In this document: one piece after another, positions 19,056 through 29,003 of the stretch | Position numbering within the stretch: the first letter of the stretch is position 1 | How the letters are laid out: each line of letters starts with the position of its first letter | Assembly: GCF_014197055.1 (NCBI RefSeq) | Contig: NZ_JACIEW010000001.1 | Span: 248,001-312,000 of the forward strand | Length of the DNA: 64,000 nt | Direction: 5' to 3' | Source of the DNA: Devosia subaequoris | GTDB lineage: Bacteria > Pseudomonadota > Alphaproteobacteria > Rhizobiales > Devosiaceae | Position numbers and translations under genes: made by a program | The notes under the pieces: generated by a model | Database searches by the model: none | What the model was told of the DNA's origin: nothing | The model's input: only the letters and a program-made list of their open reading frames with translations

Positions 19056-19264
19056 GACTTGAGCTTGGTCAATGCGCCTTCTTTGTGCGCCGCAACATGA
19101 TCGGTCTTATCGCTCTCAATCAAATATTGCGGGTCTTGCTCGGAAGCGCGATGACGATGGCCCTTAAAATCGAAATCTGACGCGTGAATTTTCACGATAT
19201 GACCGCTGACGCGCCCAGCTTCTGAATTCCAGCTTACATGATCACCGACTGAGTATTTTGCCAT
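19052..19264 (-). CDS. DUF2945 (HVA1/TUDOR-like) small protein
   Basis: A 70-residue protein. The family pattern is seen as [18 protein letters not shown] at the start and [18 protein letters not shown] near the C-terminus, matching the hypervirulence-associated TUDOR-like domain family (DUF2945). GGAGC stands before the ATG (19264). It is coupled to the DUF488 gene. Biochemical function is unknown; these small beta-barrel folds often bind nucleic acid or protein, which is inference here. Confidence 0.8.
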   Translation of the reverse strand: MAKYSVGDHVSWNSEAGRVSGHIVKIHASDFDFKGHRHRASEQDPQYLIESDKTDHVAAHKEGALTKLKS

Positions 19265-19663
19265 GATTAGCTCCTTTGTTCAGCCAACATGAGACTGAAC
19301 AAGAGGTTCCGTACGCACTGCTAGATACCCGCTCAGCAAGGTTCGGCTTGTCTCGTTCAGCGCATGGGGCTGAACAGGCGATCTGCCGGGAAACCGAAAC
19401 CACGGGCGCCCAGCGCGACGGATACGTCCCGCCATGCTCCAGCACCACGCGCACCGCTCGGGTTCGCACTTTGGAAGAAACTAAACTCTCGGGAGAAAAC
19501 TTGTTCGTTGCCTAGCTCACCAGGTTCGAATCCCAATCGGGAGCCAGAGCCTCCGGCAGTCCCGGCGCAGTCCAGATCAACAGCCGATGTTCAAATATTG
19601 AAACTCGGTCAAACCAGAAGTCGAAACTGTGAGGAGAGAAACGCGCAAACCCTAGGAAAAGGG
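19265..19663. other. Intergenic region with a possible tRNA remnant
   Basis: No believable gene. At 19512-19546 the bases CTAGCTCA and then AGGTTCGAATCCC and CGGGAGCCA resemble the D-arm start, the T-arm and the acceptor end of a tRNA, but no anticodon arm or matching 5' acceptor strand is present. It could be a decayed tRNA or an old attachment site. CTCTCGGGAG just before it is a short palindrome. Confidence 0.35.
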
Positions 19664-19740
<77 letters not shown>

Positions 19741-20011
19741 AGCGCTTGCGAACAAGTCGTTCGCGCAACGTGGCGTCCATGTACTGGGCGCCCATTGTGA
19801 AGTCAAGCGCCCTGCCCGCATTCTGTCGCACAAAATGCGCATTTGCCTGCAGAGGCTGTGGATAACTTTTTTAGATCAAGGGATAGAGCCAAAAAGCTGA
19901 TGCAGTGGATCAGCACAGCGCCGCGAGGGGGCATGTTCAGGGATGTACCCTACGCACGGGCCCCACGGATGGGCCGAGCTGACCGGCCTAACTCTGCACA
20001 TGATTGGAAAA

Positions 20012-20087
<76 letters not shown>

Positions 20088-20160
20088 GCAGCGGCCTGAG
20101 CCGACTGAGTGGCGCCCTGATTAGGGCGCTAGTCCCTGCCCGTCAACTAACATTTGCAGG

Positions 20161-20195
20161 AATAAAAACGGCCCCGGCGAAATCGCGCGGGGCCG
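20161..20195 (-). terminator. Intrinsic terminator of the HU gene
   Basis: Stem CGGCCCCG (20169-20176) with CGGGGCCG (20188-20195), followed on the minus strand by TTTTTATT. It starts 28 bp after the HU stop codon. Confidence 0.9.
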
Positions 20196-20222
20196 GTTGC
20201 CAAAGTCCGGCAGAACGCAATC

Positions 20223-20495
20223 TTAGTTGATGGCGTCCTTGAGACCCTTACCGGGCTTGAACTTAGCCTGGTTCGAAGCCGGAATCTGAATCTCGGCGCC
20301 AGTGGCCGGATTGCGGCCGGTCGAAGCCTTACGCTGGGAGACGGCAAAAGTGCCGAAGCCGACCAGACGAACTTCGTCGCCGCCCTTGAGAGCAGCGGTA
20401 ATGGCTTCGAACACTGCGTCAACCGCTTCGGCGGCCTGTGCTTTGGTGATCGTAGCCTTGTCGGCAACGACGCCAACCAGATCGTTTTTGTTCAT
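20223..20495 (-). CDS. hupB: DNA-binding protein HU
   Basis: A 90-residue histone-like protein, exactly the family length. It begins MNKNDLVGVVADKATITKAQA and has the FGTFAVSQRKASTGRNP arm with the DNA-intercalating proline of the RNP motif, then the C-terminal helix KPGKGLKDAIN. The ATG is preceded by AGGAAACGCT. It bends and compacts DNA as a dimer. It is transcribed alone, with a 200-bp leader region upstream and its own terminator. Confidence 0.96.
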   Translation of the reverse strand: MNKNDLVGVVADKATITKAQAAEAVDAVFEAITAALKGGDEVRLVGFGTFAVSQRKASTGRNPATGAEIQIPASNQAKFKPGKGLKDAIN

Positions 20496-20659
20496 AGCGT
20501 TTCCTCACAGTGAATGCCCGCCGTCTCTGGCGAACGAAAACGCCGACAACCTTTTGTGATTCTGCGCTTGGCGCAAGGAAATCCGGGGGTTTTCGGCTGC
20601 CCGACGGTGCAAAGCTGTTAATGAACCGGAAAAAACGCCCCCGCAAGCCCGCAATGGGC

Positions 20660-20680
20660 GAAAAGCCCCGTATTCCGGGG
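20660..20680 (-). terminator. Weak terminator after the MFS transporter gene
   Basis: Hairpin CCCCG/CGGGG (20666-20670 with 20676-20680) with loop of five, followed on the minus strand by CTTTTCG. The U-tract is only four long. Confidence 0.5.
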
Positions 20681-20696
20681 ATTGTCCCCGTTTTGC

Positions 20697-21896
20697 CTAA
20701 CTGCGGCGTACCGATTGCACAGTCGGGGTGCGTCGAACGCGCGTCATCAACGGTACTGCCAGGAGATAAACGCAGATTGCGACCAGCCAAATTGCGCCTG
20801 GCCAGCTCGGACGCAGGCCATGATAGCTCATGGAAAAGAAGAGCGGTCCGAACACCGAAGCGAGGCTTACAAGGCTGGCCAGAACGCCCTGTAGCTGGCC
20901 CTGCCGTTCCGAATCGACTTGCCGGGTCAATAAAGATTGCAGGGCCGGCATGCCGATGCCGCCGAGAGCGAAGATGGGCATGATAACAAAGACCAGCCAG
21001 CCTTGCCCGGACAGGGACATGACCAGCATGGCGGCGATCTCACAGGCCATGCCCAGCAACAAGGCCCATCGTTCACCCAGTCGCGCTACAGCGGGGCCGG
21101 TGAGGAAGGCCTGCGCGATGGCGTGTAACAGACCATATGCCCCTAGTGAGAGGCCGATCATCATGCCGTTCCAGGCGAAGACATCCTCGCCGAAGATGGC
21201 CCAGATAGTGCCATAGACTGTGCCGACCAGATTCATGATGAGATAGATCGCCATGAGCGGGATAAGCGCTTTGAACGTCAGCGCCCAGGCCAGGGGCTTG
21301 AACGGGTTCAGCGTGCCCCTTGTGAAGCGTGTGCCTTTGTGGCCGGGGCGGGATTCGGGCAAAAGAAACAATGCCAGGGCAAAATTGGCGCCGTTGAGCA
21401 GCGCGGCAGTCAGGAAGGGCGAGCGCAGCCAGATGTCGCCGAGAATGCCGCCAAGCACCGGACCGATAATAAAGCCGATTCCGAACATGGCGTGGAACAG
21501 GCCGAATCGCCGGGCCCTTTGCTCTTCAGTCGAAATATCGGTGATGTAGGCGGTCGCTACCGCCATATTGGCGCTGGTGATGCCAGCAATGGCGCGACCG
21601 ATCACCAGCAACCAGAGCTCCGGAGCAAAGGCCATGACCAGATAGTCGATGGCCGCACCTGCCAACGATACCAACAGGACCGGCCGTCGACCGAATCGGT
21701 CGCTCAACACACCGAGGATGGGCGAGAACAGGAACTGGCAGGCCGAATAGAGCGCCAGCATCACGCCCAAAAGCGTGGCGATGTCAGTGGTGTGGCCCAC
21801 ATCGCGTAACAGGGCTGGCAGAATGGGGAAGATCAGCCCGATACCCACGGCATCGAGCATGACTGCGGCGAGGATAACGATCAGCGCCTTGTTCAT
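20697..21896 (-). CDS. MFS efflux transporter, TetA-like
   Basis: A 399-residue inner-membrane transporter with about twelve hydrophobic helices. Motif A of the drug:H+ antiporter 12-TM group is present as GVLSDRFGRRPVLL in loop 2-3, and the helix 5 motif C-like segment GFIIGPVLGG follows. The first helix with MLDAVGIGLIFPILPALL resembles the TetA(A/B) tetracycline exporters. Chromosomal relatives in environmental alphaproteobacteria often do not give resistance, so the substrate is open. No TetR-type regulator lies next to it. Confidence 0.85.
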   Translation of the reverse strand: MNKALIVILAAVMLDAVGIGLIFPILPALLRDVGHTTDIATLLGVMLALYSACQFLFSPILGVLSDRFGRRPVLLVSLAGAAIDYLVMAFAPELWLLVIGRAIAGITSANMAVATAYITDISTEEQRARRFGLFHAMFGIGFIIGPVLGGILGDIWLRSPFLTAALLNGANFALALFLLPESRPGHKGTRFTRGTLNPFKPLAWALTFKALIPLMAIYLIMNLVGTVYGTIWAIFGEDVFAWNGMMIGLSLGAYGLLHAIAQAFLTGPAVARLGERWALLLGMACEIAAMLVMSLSGQGWLVFVIMPIFALGGIGMPALQSLLTRQVDSERQGQLQGVLASLVSLASVFGPLFFSMSYHGLRPSWPGAIWLVAICVYLLAVPLMTRVRRTPTVQSVRRS

Positions 21897-22052
21897 AGGG
21901 CAGCTCCAGACATACGCGCCGCACTGGATAGGACCGCAAGCCCAGTTGAGGTCCAGCCCGGTTGATCAAGCTGATGTAGTCAAACCGGCTGTCGGCAGCA
22001 ACGGCAATGGCCTGACGCCGTGACACGGCATGGCAGGAAGCCGACCCACTTT

Positions 22053-23528
22053 CTATGATGAGTGTGTGGCGAGTATCTTGGGCAGCAAAGGTGGCAGATC
22101 CTCGCTCAACATGCCCGGACCGCCAAATTGATTGGCCGATTCGGCGTGCAGCCACACGGCTGCGCTGGCCGCGTCAAACCCGGCCATACCCTGAGCGAGC
22201 AGTCCTGCAACGATACCCGCCAGGACGTCCCCTGCCCCGGCGGTTCCAAGCCAATATGGCGCATTGTCGTTGATCGCCGCACGGCCATCCGGCGCGGCGA
22301 TGACGGTGTCACGCCCTTTCAGGATGACAAAGGCGCCCGACTGACTGGCCGCGCTGCGCGACCGAGCGAGCTTGTCGCCCGCCAAATCAGGGAAAAGGCG
22401 CCCGAATTCGCCCTCATGAGGGGTCAACACGACAGGCGCAGTTCGTTTCCGGATCAGGCTGAATAGCTGCTCGGGCTGATCTGCAAAGCTGGTCAGGGCA
22501 TCAGCATCCAGCACAAGGGCTGCTGTTGCAGCCAGTGCAGCCTCAACATTCTCTCTGGTTGCCGGTCCGATACCGGCCGCCGGGCCGATGACACAGGCAT
22601 TATTTCGCTCGTCAGCCAGTATGTCCCCCAGCTCGCCTGCGGTTGGCGCCGGTCGAAGCATGATGGCCGTGACGTTCGCTGCGTGGATCCTGAGGGCCTC
22701 CTCAGTGCCACAAAGCGTAACAAGCCCCGCACCGATCCTGAAGGCGCCCATCGCAGCAAGACGCGCAGCGCCTGTCTGCAAGGGACCGCCAGACAGGACC
22801 ACAACATGTCCGCGATCAAACTTGTGGCCATCGCTGGCCGGGCTCGGGAGCGCCCACTGACCGGCCGAATTGCGCCAGGCCTGTGGCCGGATGGTATCAA
22901 GGACACTGGCGGGTATGCCGATGTCGGCAAGAGTGAGATGGCCACACAGATCGCGACCCGGCATCAGGAGGTGACCAGGCTTGCGTCGAAAGAAGGTTAC
23001 GGTTGAACGGGCGTTGATTGCGACGCCCCTGACTGCCCCCGTGGCTCCATCGACGCCGCTGGGCACGTCGATGCTGACAACAGGCAGCGCGGATTGGTTC
23101 ACGGCCTCTATGACCGCGCCGAGCGGCCCAGTGATGTCCCGGTCGACGCCAGCACCGAGCAAAGCGTCCACGACAAGGGTAGCACCCTCAAGCGATAGCG
23201 GGCCTGTTTCGCGTGGGCCCGTCCAGCGGGCCGCCATCTCTGCAGCATCTCCGTGCAGCCGCCTCTGGTCCACGACACACCAGAGACGCACCGGCCAACC
23301 CATTTCCTGCAGCAGTCGTGCGACGACAAAGCCATCGCCGCCATTATTGCCAGGCCCGCACAACACCAGCACCGGGCAGACCGGAAAATTGGCGACGATC
23401 GTATCGCAGACGGCCCGGCCGGCTTGTTCCATCAGGTCCAGGGAGGCGACGCCGGACTGCACCGCCAGACGGTCGGCTTGAGCCATTTCTGCGGGCGTCA
23501 GTAGGGAATTGAGGTGCTGTATGGACAT
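22053..23528 (-). CDS. nnr: Bifunctional NAD(P)H-hydrate epimerase / ADP-dependent dehydratase
   Basis: A 491-residue repair enzyme that turns damaged NAD(P)H hydrates back to NAD(P)H. The N-terminal YjeF-N epimerase half (about 1-215) has [22 protein letters not shown] and [13 protein letters not shown]. The C-terminal ribokinase-like dehydratase half has [20 protein letters not shown] and the signature [20 protein letters not shown], given here by [11 protein letters not shown]. Often found near glnB in proteobacteria; here it lies one gene away from glnA. Single gene with its own promoter region. Confidence 0.95.
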   Translation of the reverse strand: MSIQHLNSLLTPAEMAQADRLAVQSGVASLDLMEQAGRAVCDTIVANFPVCPVLVLCGPGNNGGDGFVVARLLQEMGWPVRLWCVVDQRRLHGDAAEMAARWTGPRETGPLSLEGATLVVDALLGAGVDRDITGPLGAVIEAVNQSALPVVSIDVPSGVDGATGAVRGVAINARSTVTFFRRKPGHLLMPGRDLCGHLTLADIGIPASVLDTIRPQAWRNSAGQWALPSPASDGHKFDRGHVVVLSGGPLQTGAARLAAMGAFRIGAGLVTLCGTEEALRIHAANVTAIMLRPAPTAGELGDILADERNNACVIGPAAGIGPATRENVEAALAATAALVLDADALTSFADQPEQLFSLIRKRTAPVVLTPHEGEFGRLFPDLAGDKLARSRSAASQSGAFVILKGRDTVIAAPDGRAAINDNAPYWLGTAGAGDVLAGIVAGLLAQGMAGFDAASAAVWLHAESANQFGGPGMLSEDLPPLLPKILATHSS

Positions 23529-23824
23529 TCGGATGACCGAAACTGGGGAATGTGAACGATCGGAAACATCAGATCAGGAACGAATTTACATCAGATGCGC
23601 CGATTGACCATCGATTGGGGAAAACTCCTTAAGGAGTGCCTCCGGTTCATTTGGGCGCTAGCGGGTGGCTATGCCCCCTGCCAGGTGTTCGCCGTCCAGT
23701 TTATCCAGCCCCAGGGGTTCGACGAGCTCGGACACCCGATCAAACCAGCTAAGGCGCCCACCTAACAGCGTATACTGATCGTCACCGAGTTCGATAAGAT
23801 GCGATCAAGCACTGCAATACTGCG
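23529..23824. other. Divergent intergenic region between nnr and the PilZ gene
   Basis: No gene seen. It contains a perfect 14-bp palindrome ACTCCTTAAGGAGT at 23624-23637 that may be an operator for one of the two divergent genes. A ribosome-binding-like GGAGG word near the PilZ start is at about 23862 within the 5' end of the longer reading frame. Confidence 0.45.
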
Positions 23825-24523
23825 GTGACACGACTGATGCATGCTCATTCGACCACCAAACGGAGGTTGAACTTGCCCGAAGTTCTGGAACGCCCGACAA
23901 TAGCCCTGCACGGCATCACTAGCGTGGCAGGGCGCTATGTTATCGGGGAGCAGAAAACCCTTCCCGGGATCAACCTGTTCGCGTGCCGACTGCGCATGAT
24001 TGGCAGCGACAATATGCGGATTACGGCCCCCGTCATTCCGCAACTGAGCGAGCAGGTTACAACCAGCTTCAACTCCTTCGGAACCTTGACCGGCCGAGTG
24101 AGCCGTCAATTCGACGACGGATTCGAAATCAGCATCGAGCACGATGCCGGAGGCCGAGAGAGCCTCAATGCCCGCATCACCAGTTTCAGTGACAAAATCT
24201 GGACGGCAGAGACTGATCGACGTGCGGCGCAACGTATCATGCCCAGCAATCCACGCACCGTAATCGCCCGTCCGGACAATTGGTCCCAGCCCTGCCTGAT
24301 TGTCGACTACTCAATCTCAGGTGCAGCCGTGTCAGCGGCCTTTCAACCCGAGGTTGGGGAGATCGTCACCGTGGGCCAGGTCACCGGCGAAGTGGTGCGC
24401 CAGTTCGATTTCGGCTTTGCGGTACGCTTCTTCGAGCCGCAAAACGCCGATCATCTGGAGGGGCTTCTGGAAGCGCCGGATGAATGGCGCGAGGTGATGC
24501 GAAGGACGTTCAAGGCGGTCTGA
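23825..24523 (+). CDS. PilZ-domain protein with two tandem PilZ-like halves
   Basis: A protein of up to 232 residues; the first residues are uncertain since GGAGG at about 23862 could serve the TTG at 23873, giving a 216-residue form. The C-terminal half is a PilZ domain with the c-di-GMP-binding elements RRAAQR (about 132-137) and DYSISGAAV (about 160-168). The N-terminal half has similar strands, and GRVSRQFDDGFEIS mirrors GEVVRQFDFGFAVR in the second half, so an internal duplication is likely; the first half lacks a clear RxxxR. Probably a cytoplasmic c-di-GMP receptor. Divergent from nnr, convergent with glnA. Confidence 0.82.
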   Translation: MTRLMHAHSTTKRRLNLPEVLERPTIALHGITSVAGRYVIGEQKTLPGINLFACRLRMIGSDNMRITAPVIPQLSEQVTTSFNSFGTLTGRVSRQFDDGFEISIEHDAGGRESLNARITSFSDKIWTAETDRRAAQRIMPSNPRTVIARPDNWSQPCLIVDYSISGAAVSAAFQPEVGEIVTVGQVTGEVVRQFDFGFAVRFFEPQNADHLEGLLEAPDEWREVMRRTFKAV

Positions 24524-24555
24524 CGCGTTTCGACAGCAAGCGGCTTCGCAGAGGC

Positions 24556-24585
24556 CAAAAAGAAAGGGGCCCCAAAAGGCCCCTT
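24556..24585 (-). terminator. Intrinsic terminator of glnA
   Basis: Stem AAGGGGCC (24564-24571) with GGCCCCTT (24578-24585), followed on the minus strand by TCTTTTTGG. It lies between the convergent PilZ and glnA genes; only the minus side has the U-tract. Confidence 0.85.
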
Positions 24586-24608
24586 CCCTGTATTGATATC
24601 TGATCGCC

Positions 24609-26018
24609 TCAGGCGGAGTAGTACATCTCATATTCGACCGGATGCGGGGTGTGCTCGAACTTGACCACTTCCTGCATCTTGAGGTCGATATAGCTATCGA
24701 TGAAGTCGTCATCCATGACGCCACCCACCTTGAGGAAGTCGCGGTCAGCCGAGAGACTCTCCAGGGCCTCACGCAGCGAGCCGGAAACGGTCGGGATTTC
24801 CTTGAGCTCTTCCTTGGGCAGCTCATAGAGATCCTTGTCCATCGGGTCGCCGGGGTGGATCTTGTTCTTGATACCGTCCAGACCCGCCATCAGCAACGCG
24901 GTGAACGCCAGATAGGGGTTGGCCATCGGATCGGGGAAGCGCACTTCGACGCGCTTGGACTTCGGCGACTGACCGAAGGGGATACGGCAAGAGGCGGAAC
25001 GGTTGCGGGCCGAGTAGGCCAGCAACACAGGGGCTTCAAAGCCGGGAACCAGACGCTTGTAGGAGTTGGTGGTCGGGTTGGTGAAGGCATTGATGGCCTT
25101 GGCGTGCTTGATGACGCCGCCGATGTAGTAGAGGCATTCCATCGACAGGCCGGCATACTGGTCACCGGCGAAGAGCGGCTTGCCGTCCTTCCAGATCGAC
25201 TGGTGGCAGTGCATGCCCGAGCCGTTATCGCCATAGACGGGCTTGGGCATGAAGGTCGCAGTCTTGCCATAGGCATTGGCGACCTGCTGAACAGCGTACT
25301 TGTAGATCAGCACGTCGTCGGCGGAGGCGATCATCGGCTTGAACTTGAGGCCGAGTTCATGCTGGGCCGAGGCCACTTCGTGGTGGTGCTTTTCGATGAT
25401 GACGCCCATCGAGCCCATGGCCTCGAGCATCTCGCCGCGCATGTCCTGGGCGCTGTCCAGCGGCGGCACCGGAAAATAGCCCTTCTTGAGGCCAATATGG
25501 TGGCCGTTATTGCCGCCTTCATAATCGGCATTGCTGTTGATCGGCAGTTCCGAGTGATCGACGGAGAACCCGACATTATAGGTCGAGTTGGAGTACTTCA
25601 CGTCATCGAACAGAAAGAACTCTGGCTCGGGACCGAACACCACAGAGTCGCCGATACCGGACGACTTGACCAGGGCCTCTGCCTTCTTGGCGATGCTGCG
25701 CGGGTCGCGGTTGTAGGGCTGGTAGGTGGCCGGCTCGAGAATGTCGCAGTTAACCGCGAGAGTCGGCGCGGCAAAGAACGGATCCATATAGGCGGAGTCC
25801 GGATCGGGCATCAGCACCATGTCGGACTCGTTGATGGCCTTCCAGCCCGCAATCGAGGAGCCGTCAAACATCACACCTTCTTCGAACATGTCGGCGTCCA
25901 CCACCGAGGCGTCCATGGTGACGTGCTGGAGCTTACCGCGCAGGTCGGTGAAGCGCACATCGAGGTATTTGATGTTCTCGTCCTTGATACGCTGAACAAT
26001 ATCGCTTCCGGTGGTCAT
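24609..26018 (-). CDS. glnA: Glutamine synthetase, type I
   Basis: A 469-residue GlnA that makes glutamine from glutamate, ammonia and ATP as a dodecamer. Family segments are [10 protein letters not shown], the metal and substrate motifs of KPMPSDNGSGMHxHQS type (seen as [13 protein letters not shown]), the ATP site [17 protein letters not shown] and the adenylylation site Tyr in [10 protein letters not shown]. The ATG at 26018 has GGGGAAG before it; the longer open frame upstream is inside glnB and its leader. It follows glnB with a 70-bp gap that contains a small GGCGC/GCGCC hairpin. Regulation by NtrC and adenylylation is expected. Confidence 0.97.
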   Translation of the reverse strand: MTTGSDIVQRIKDENIKYLDVRFTDLRGKLQHVTMDASVVDADMFEEGVMFDGSSIAGWKAINESDMVLMPDPDSAYMDPFFAAPTLAVNCDILEPATYQPYNRDPRSIAKKAEALVKSSGIGDSVVFGPEPEFFLFDDVKYSNSTYNVGFSVDHSELPINSNADYEGGNNGHHIGLKKGYFPVPPLDSAQDMRGEMLEAMGSMGVIIEKHHHEVASAQHELGLKFKPMIASADDVLIYKYAVQQVANAYGKTATFMPKPVYGDNGSGMHCHQSIWKDGKPLFAGDQYAGLSMECLYYIGGVIKHAKAINAFTNPTTNSYKRLVPGFEAPVLLAYSARNRSASCRIPFGQSPKSKRVEVRFPDPMANPYLAFTALLMAGLDGIKNKIHPGDPMDKDLYELPKEELKEIPTVSGSLREALESLSADRDFLKVGGVMDDDFIDSYIDLKMQEVVKFEHTPHPVEYEMYYSA

Positions 26019-26088
26019 TAGGTCTTCCCCTGTCAAATGCGGAATGCTTGTTGTTGAGTTTGGCGCAAAGCGCCTGAGAGGGAGGGTC

Positions 26089-26493
<405 letters not shown>

Positions 26494-26743
26494 TCAATCG
26501 ACCAAGAAGCATAATTAATTCAGTACCTTGATCAGCATCGAGCGTACCAACCCCACAGACTGCGCTCGTGTGCATGCCTAAAGATTGGGCGGAATGACCA
26601 CTTTCTGCTCATTATCTGCAGAACGCAAATCTGCAATTGCCGCACAAATGGGCGGTCCGGTAGCGCGACCGCGCGCCAATCAAGCTTTGACTGGCTTACA
26701 CTCTTCATATAGATGCATCGCCAACCCGGCCGACGGGGACCCT

Positions 26744-26828
26744 GCGGGTGTGGCGGAACTGGTAGACGCACTGGATTTAGGTTCCAGCGCCGCAAGGCGT
26801 GGAGGTTCGAGTCCTCTCACCCGCACCA
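26744..26828 (+). tRNA. tRNA-Leu (TAG)
   Basis: An 85-base class II tRNA including the encoded CCA. The acceptor GCGGGTG pairs with CACCCGC, the anticodon stem CTGGA/TCCAG encloses TTTAGGT with anticodon TAG, a variable arm GCGCCGCAAGGCGT follows, and the T-arm is GAGGTTCGAGTCCTC. Confidence 0.96.
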
Positions 26829-26874
26829 TATGGCCTTCGGCCAACACGATTAATCAATACGGGATCAGACCCCA

Positions 26875-28254
26875 ATGCAGGTAACAGAAACCCTCAACGA
26901 AGGCCTGAAGCGCAAGCTGAGCGTCACAATCCCGGCCGCGGATCTCAATTCGCGCCTGGACGTCAAGCTCGAAGAGCTCAAGGGCCAGGCCAATATCAAG
27001 GGCTTCCGTCCCGGCAAGGTGCCCACCTCACACCTCAAGAAGGTGTATGGCCGTTCGGCGATGTCCGAAGTGATGACCGACGCGATCAATGCGACAGTTT
27101 CCGACACGCTCGACAAGCGCGAAGAACGCGCCGCTGCGCAGCCCAAGGTCGACCTGCCCGACGATCAGAGCGTCATCAATGAAGTGCTCGATGGCAAGGC
27201 CGACCTCGCATTCGAAGTCGAATATGAGGTCCTGCCGCCCGTCAAGCTGATGGACATCAAGGGCGTCAAGCTCAACAAGCCCGTGGTCGAAGTTTCCGAG
27301 GAGGAAGTCGACGCAGAGGTTCAGCGCGTTTTTGCGCAGAACCGTGGCTATACCGACAAGGGCGAAGATGCCGTTGTTGCCGAAGGCGACCGGCTGGGCC
27401 TGAGCTTTGTGGGCAAGATCGACGGCGAAGAATTCGAGGGTGGCTCGTCCGACCACGCGCACCTGACTGTTGGTTCTGGCGAATTCATCCCCGGCTTCGA
27501 AGAGCAGCTCGTGGGCATGAAGAAGGGCCAAAGCGGCGACGTAAAGGTGACCTTCCCGAAGGATTACCAGAACGAAGAGTTGGCCGGTAAAGAAGCGGTA
27601 TTTGCAGTCACCATTCTTCACGTCGACGGCCCGAACGAAGGCGAACTAGACGACGAGTTCGCCAAGCGTCTGGGTCTGGAAGACGTGGCCGCGCTGCGCA
27701 AGGCCGTTCGCGACCAGATGGAAAACGCGCTCAATTCGATGGCCCGCCAGCACATGAAACGCCAGGTTCTGGATGCGCTGGACGAAGGCCACAAGTTCGA
27801 GGTTCCGGCCCAGCTTGTGGACGCCGAGTTCAACACCATCTGGCAGCGCGTTGTGCATGAGATCGAACACCACGGCCGGTCCTTCGAAGACGAAGGCACG
27901 ACCGAGGAGGCCGCCAAGGAACAGTACCGCCGGATCGCCGAACGCCGTGTGCGCCTGGGCCTGGTCGTTGCCGAGATCGGCAATACGAGCGAGGTGCAGG
28001 TGAGCGACGAGGAGCACCAGCAGGCGCTGATCGCCGAAGTGCGCCGCTTCCCGGGCCAAGAACAGCAGGTTTACGACTACTACCGCAAGAACCCGCAGGC
28101 CCTCGCCAGCCTGCGTGCGCCGATCTTTGAAAACAAGGTCGTCGACCACATCATCGAGTTGGGTGAAGTCACCGACAAGCCGATGAGCCGCGACGAACTC
28201 GCCAAGCTGATCCAGGCCGATGAGGACGAGGTTCCGGAAGAGCACCACCACTAG
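26875..28254 (+). CDS. tig: Trigger factor, ribosome-associated chaperone and prolyl isomerase
   Basis: A 459-residue three-domain chaperone that meets nascent chains at the ribosome exit. The N-terminal ribosome-binding signature is GFRPGKVP (about residues 43-50), the FKBP-type isomerase domain is about 150-240 (GDRLGLSFVGKIDGEEFEGG region and FIPGFEEQLVGMKKG), and the C-terminal helical arms follow, ending in an acidic and His-rich tail (DEVPEEHHH). It begins 46 bp after tRNA-Leu, so readthrough from the tRNA promoter is possible. A strong terminator follows. Confidence 0.97.
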   Translation: MQVTETLNEGLKRKLSVTIPAADLNSRLDVKLEELKGQANIKGFRPGKVPTSHLKKVYGRSAMSEVMTDAINATVSDTLDKREERAAAQPKVDLPDDQSVINEVLDGKADLAFEVEYEVLPPVKLMDIKGVKLNKPVVEVSEEEVDAEVQRVFAQNRGYTDKGEDAVVAEGDRLGLSFVGKIDGEEFEGGSSDHAHLTVGSGEFIPGFEEQLVGMKKGQSGDVKVTFPKDYQNEELAGKEAVFAVTILHVDGPNEGELDDEFAKRLGLEDVAALRKAVRDQMENALNSMARQHMKRQVLDALDEGHKFEVPAQLVDAEFNTIWQRVVHEIEHHGRSFEDEGTTEEAAKEQYRRIAERRVRLGLVVAEIGNTSEVQVSDEEHQQALIAEVRRFPGQEQQVYDYYRKNPQALASLRAPIFENKVVDHIIELGEVTDKPMSRDELAKLIQADEDEVPEEHHH

Positions 28255-28279
28255 GGTTTCTGCTTACAAGACTTGAAGA

Positions 28280-28302
28280 GGCCGCCTCCGGGCGGCCTTT
28301 TT
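28280..28302 (+). terminator. Intrinsic terminator of tig
   Basis: Stem GGCCGCC (28280-28286) with GGCGGCC (28291-28297), tetraloop TCCG, followed by TTTTTTG. Confidence 0.93.
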
Positions 28303-28392
28303 GTTTGTCGACGATTTGATCGGCCCGGCGGCAATGCCCATGAACCAAATCGGCACTTGCCCACTTCTCCTTGAACAGAGGAGACATTGACA

Positions 28393-28959
28393 ATGAACCA
28401 CTACACAGCCGAAGCCGACCGCCAACCCAAGGGTGACCACAACCGCCGATTGTCACTGGGCATGGACCCTGACCAGTTCGCAGCCGAGGCGGGAATTACC
28501 ACCGAGCAATTGCGGGATTACGAACGGACGAGTCCCGACCATGACTATGATCCGAGCGTGGCGGAAAGGGTCGGTGCGACCCTCGAGCGGCTCGAACGGC
28601 ATCATCCAAACCTGCAAACGGGTCGAAGTGACACCGCCGGGCACAATGCCCCGGTTATCGGCCACGGGCGCCACCCTCGCCTGCTAGAGCATGAGCTGGT
28701 GCAGGAGAATCTGAAAGGTGCGACGGTATATGGGCAGGGCAATGAGGAGATCGGCAAGGTCTCACATCTGCATGGCAGCGGCCCGAGCGCGCAGGTCATC
28801 GTCGATGTCGGTGGCTTTCTCGGATTGGGCGCTCGTCATGTTTCGCTGAATATGGCCTCACTCGATTTCATGCGCGATGACAACGGTCATGTGCATGCCA
28901 TCACGGCCTGGACCAAGCACGATCTCGAGCAAATGCCGGAACACCACCACGATAATTGA
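28393..28959 (+). CDS. PRC-barrel-type (DUF2171-like) protein with an HTH-like N-terminus
   Basis: A 188-residue soluble protein. The start is ATG at 28393, nine bases after GAGGAG; an in-frame TTG at 28387 is too close to that site. Residues about 25-70 (LSLGMDPDQFAAEAGITTEQLRDYE) look like the N-terminal part of a Cro/XRE-type helix-turn-helix. Residues about 105-180 have a PRC-barrel-like fold with GATVYGQGNEEIGKVSHL and VIVDVGGFLGLGARHVSL, common in stress-related alphaproteobacterial proteins. The His-rich C-terminus PEHHHDN is notable. Function is unknown. Confidence 0.75.
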   Translation: MNHYTAEADRQPKGDHNRRLSLGMDPDQFAAEAGITTEQLRDYERTSPDHDYDPSVAERVGATLERLERHHPNLQTGRSDTAGHNAPVIGHGRHPRLLEHELVQENLKGATVYGQGNEEIGKVSHLHGSGPSAQVIVDVGGFLGLGARHVSLNMASLDFMRDDNGHVHAITAWTKHDLEQMPEHHHDN

Positions 28960-28996
28960 CCGGGTGTGGGACGCCGCGCGCGCGCTCACCCGGTCA
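28957..28996. terminator. Long inverted repeat between convergent genes
   Basis: Perfect 10-bp inverted repeat TGACCGGGTG (28957-28966) and CACCCGGTCA (28987-28996) around a GC-rich alternating loop. It sits between two convergent genes and may stop transcription in both directions, but there is no U-tract on either side. Confidence 0.45.
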
Positions 28997-29003
28997 GATG
29001 CTA

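Noticed and set aside
23762..24232. A 156-codon minus-strand frame
   Set aside because: It is antisense to the PilZ gene and has no protein-like features.
26641..26656. A second sigma-54 candidate (TTGTGCGGCAATTGCA on the minus strand)
   Set aside because: The -24 box has TG in place of GG; the site at 26473-26488 is far better and closer to glnB.
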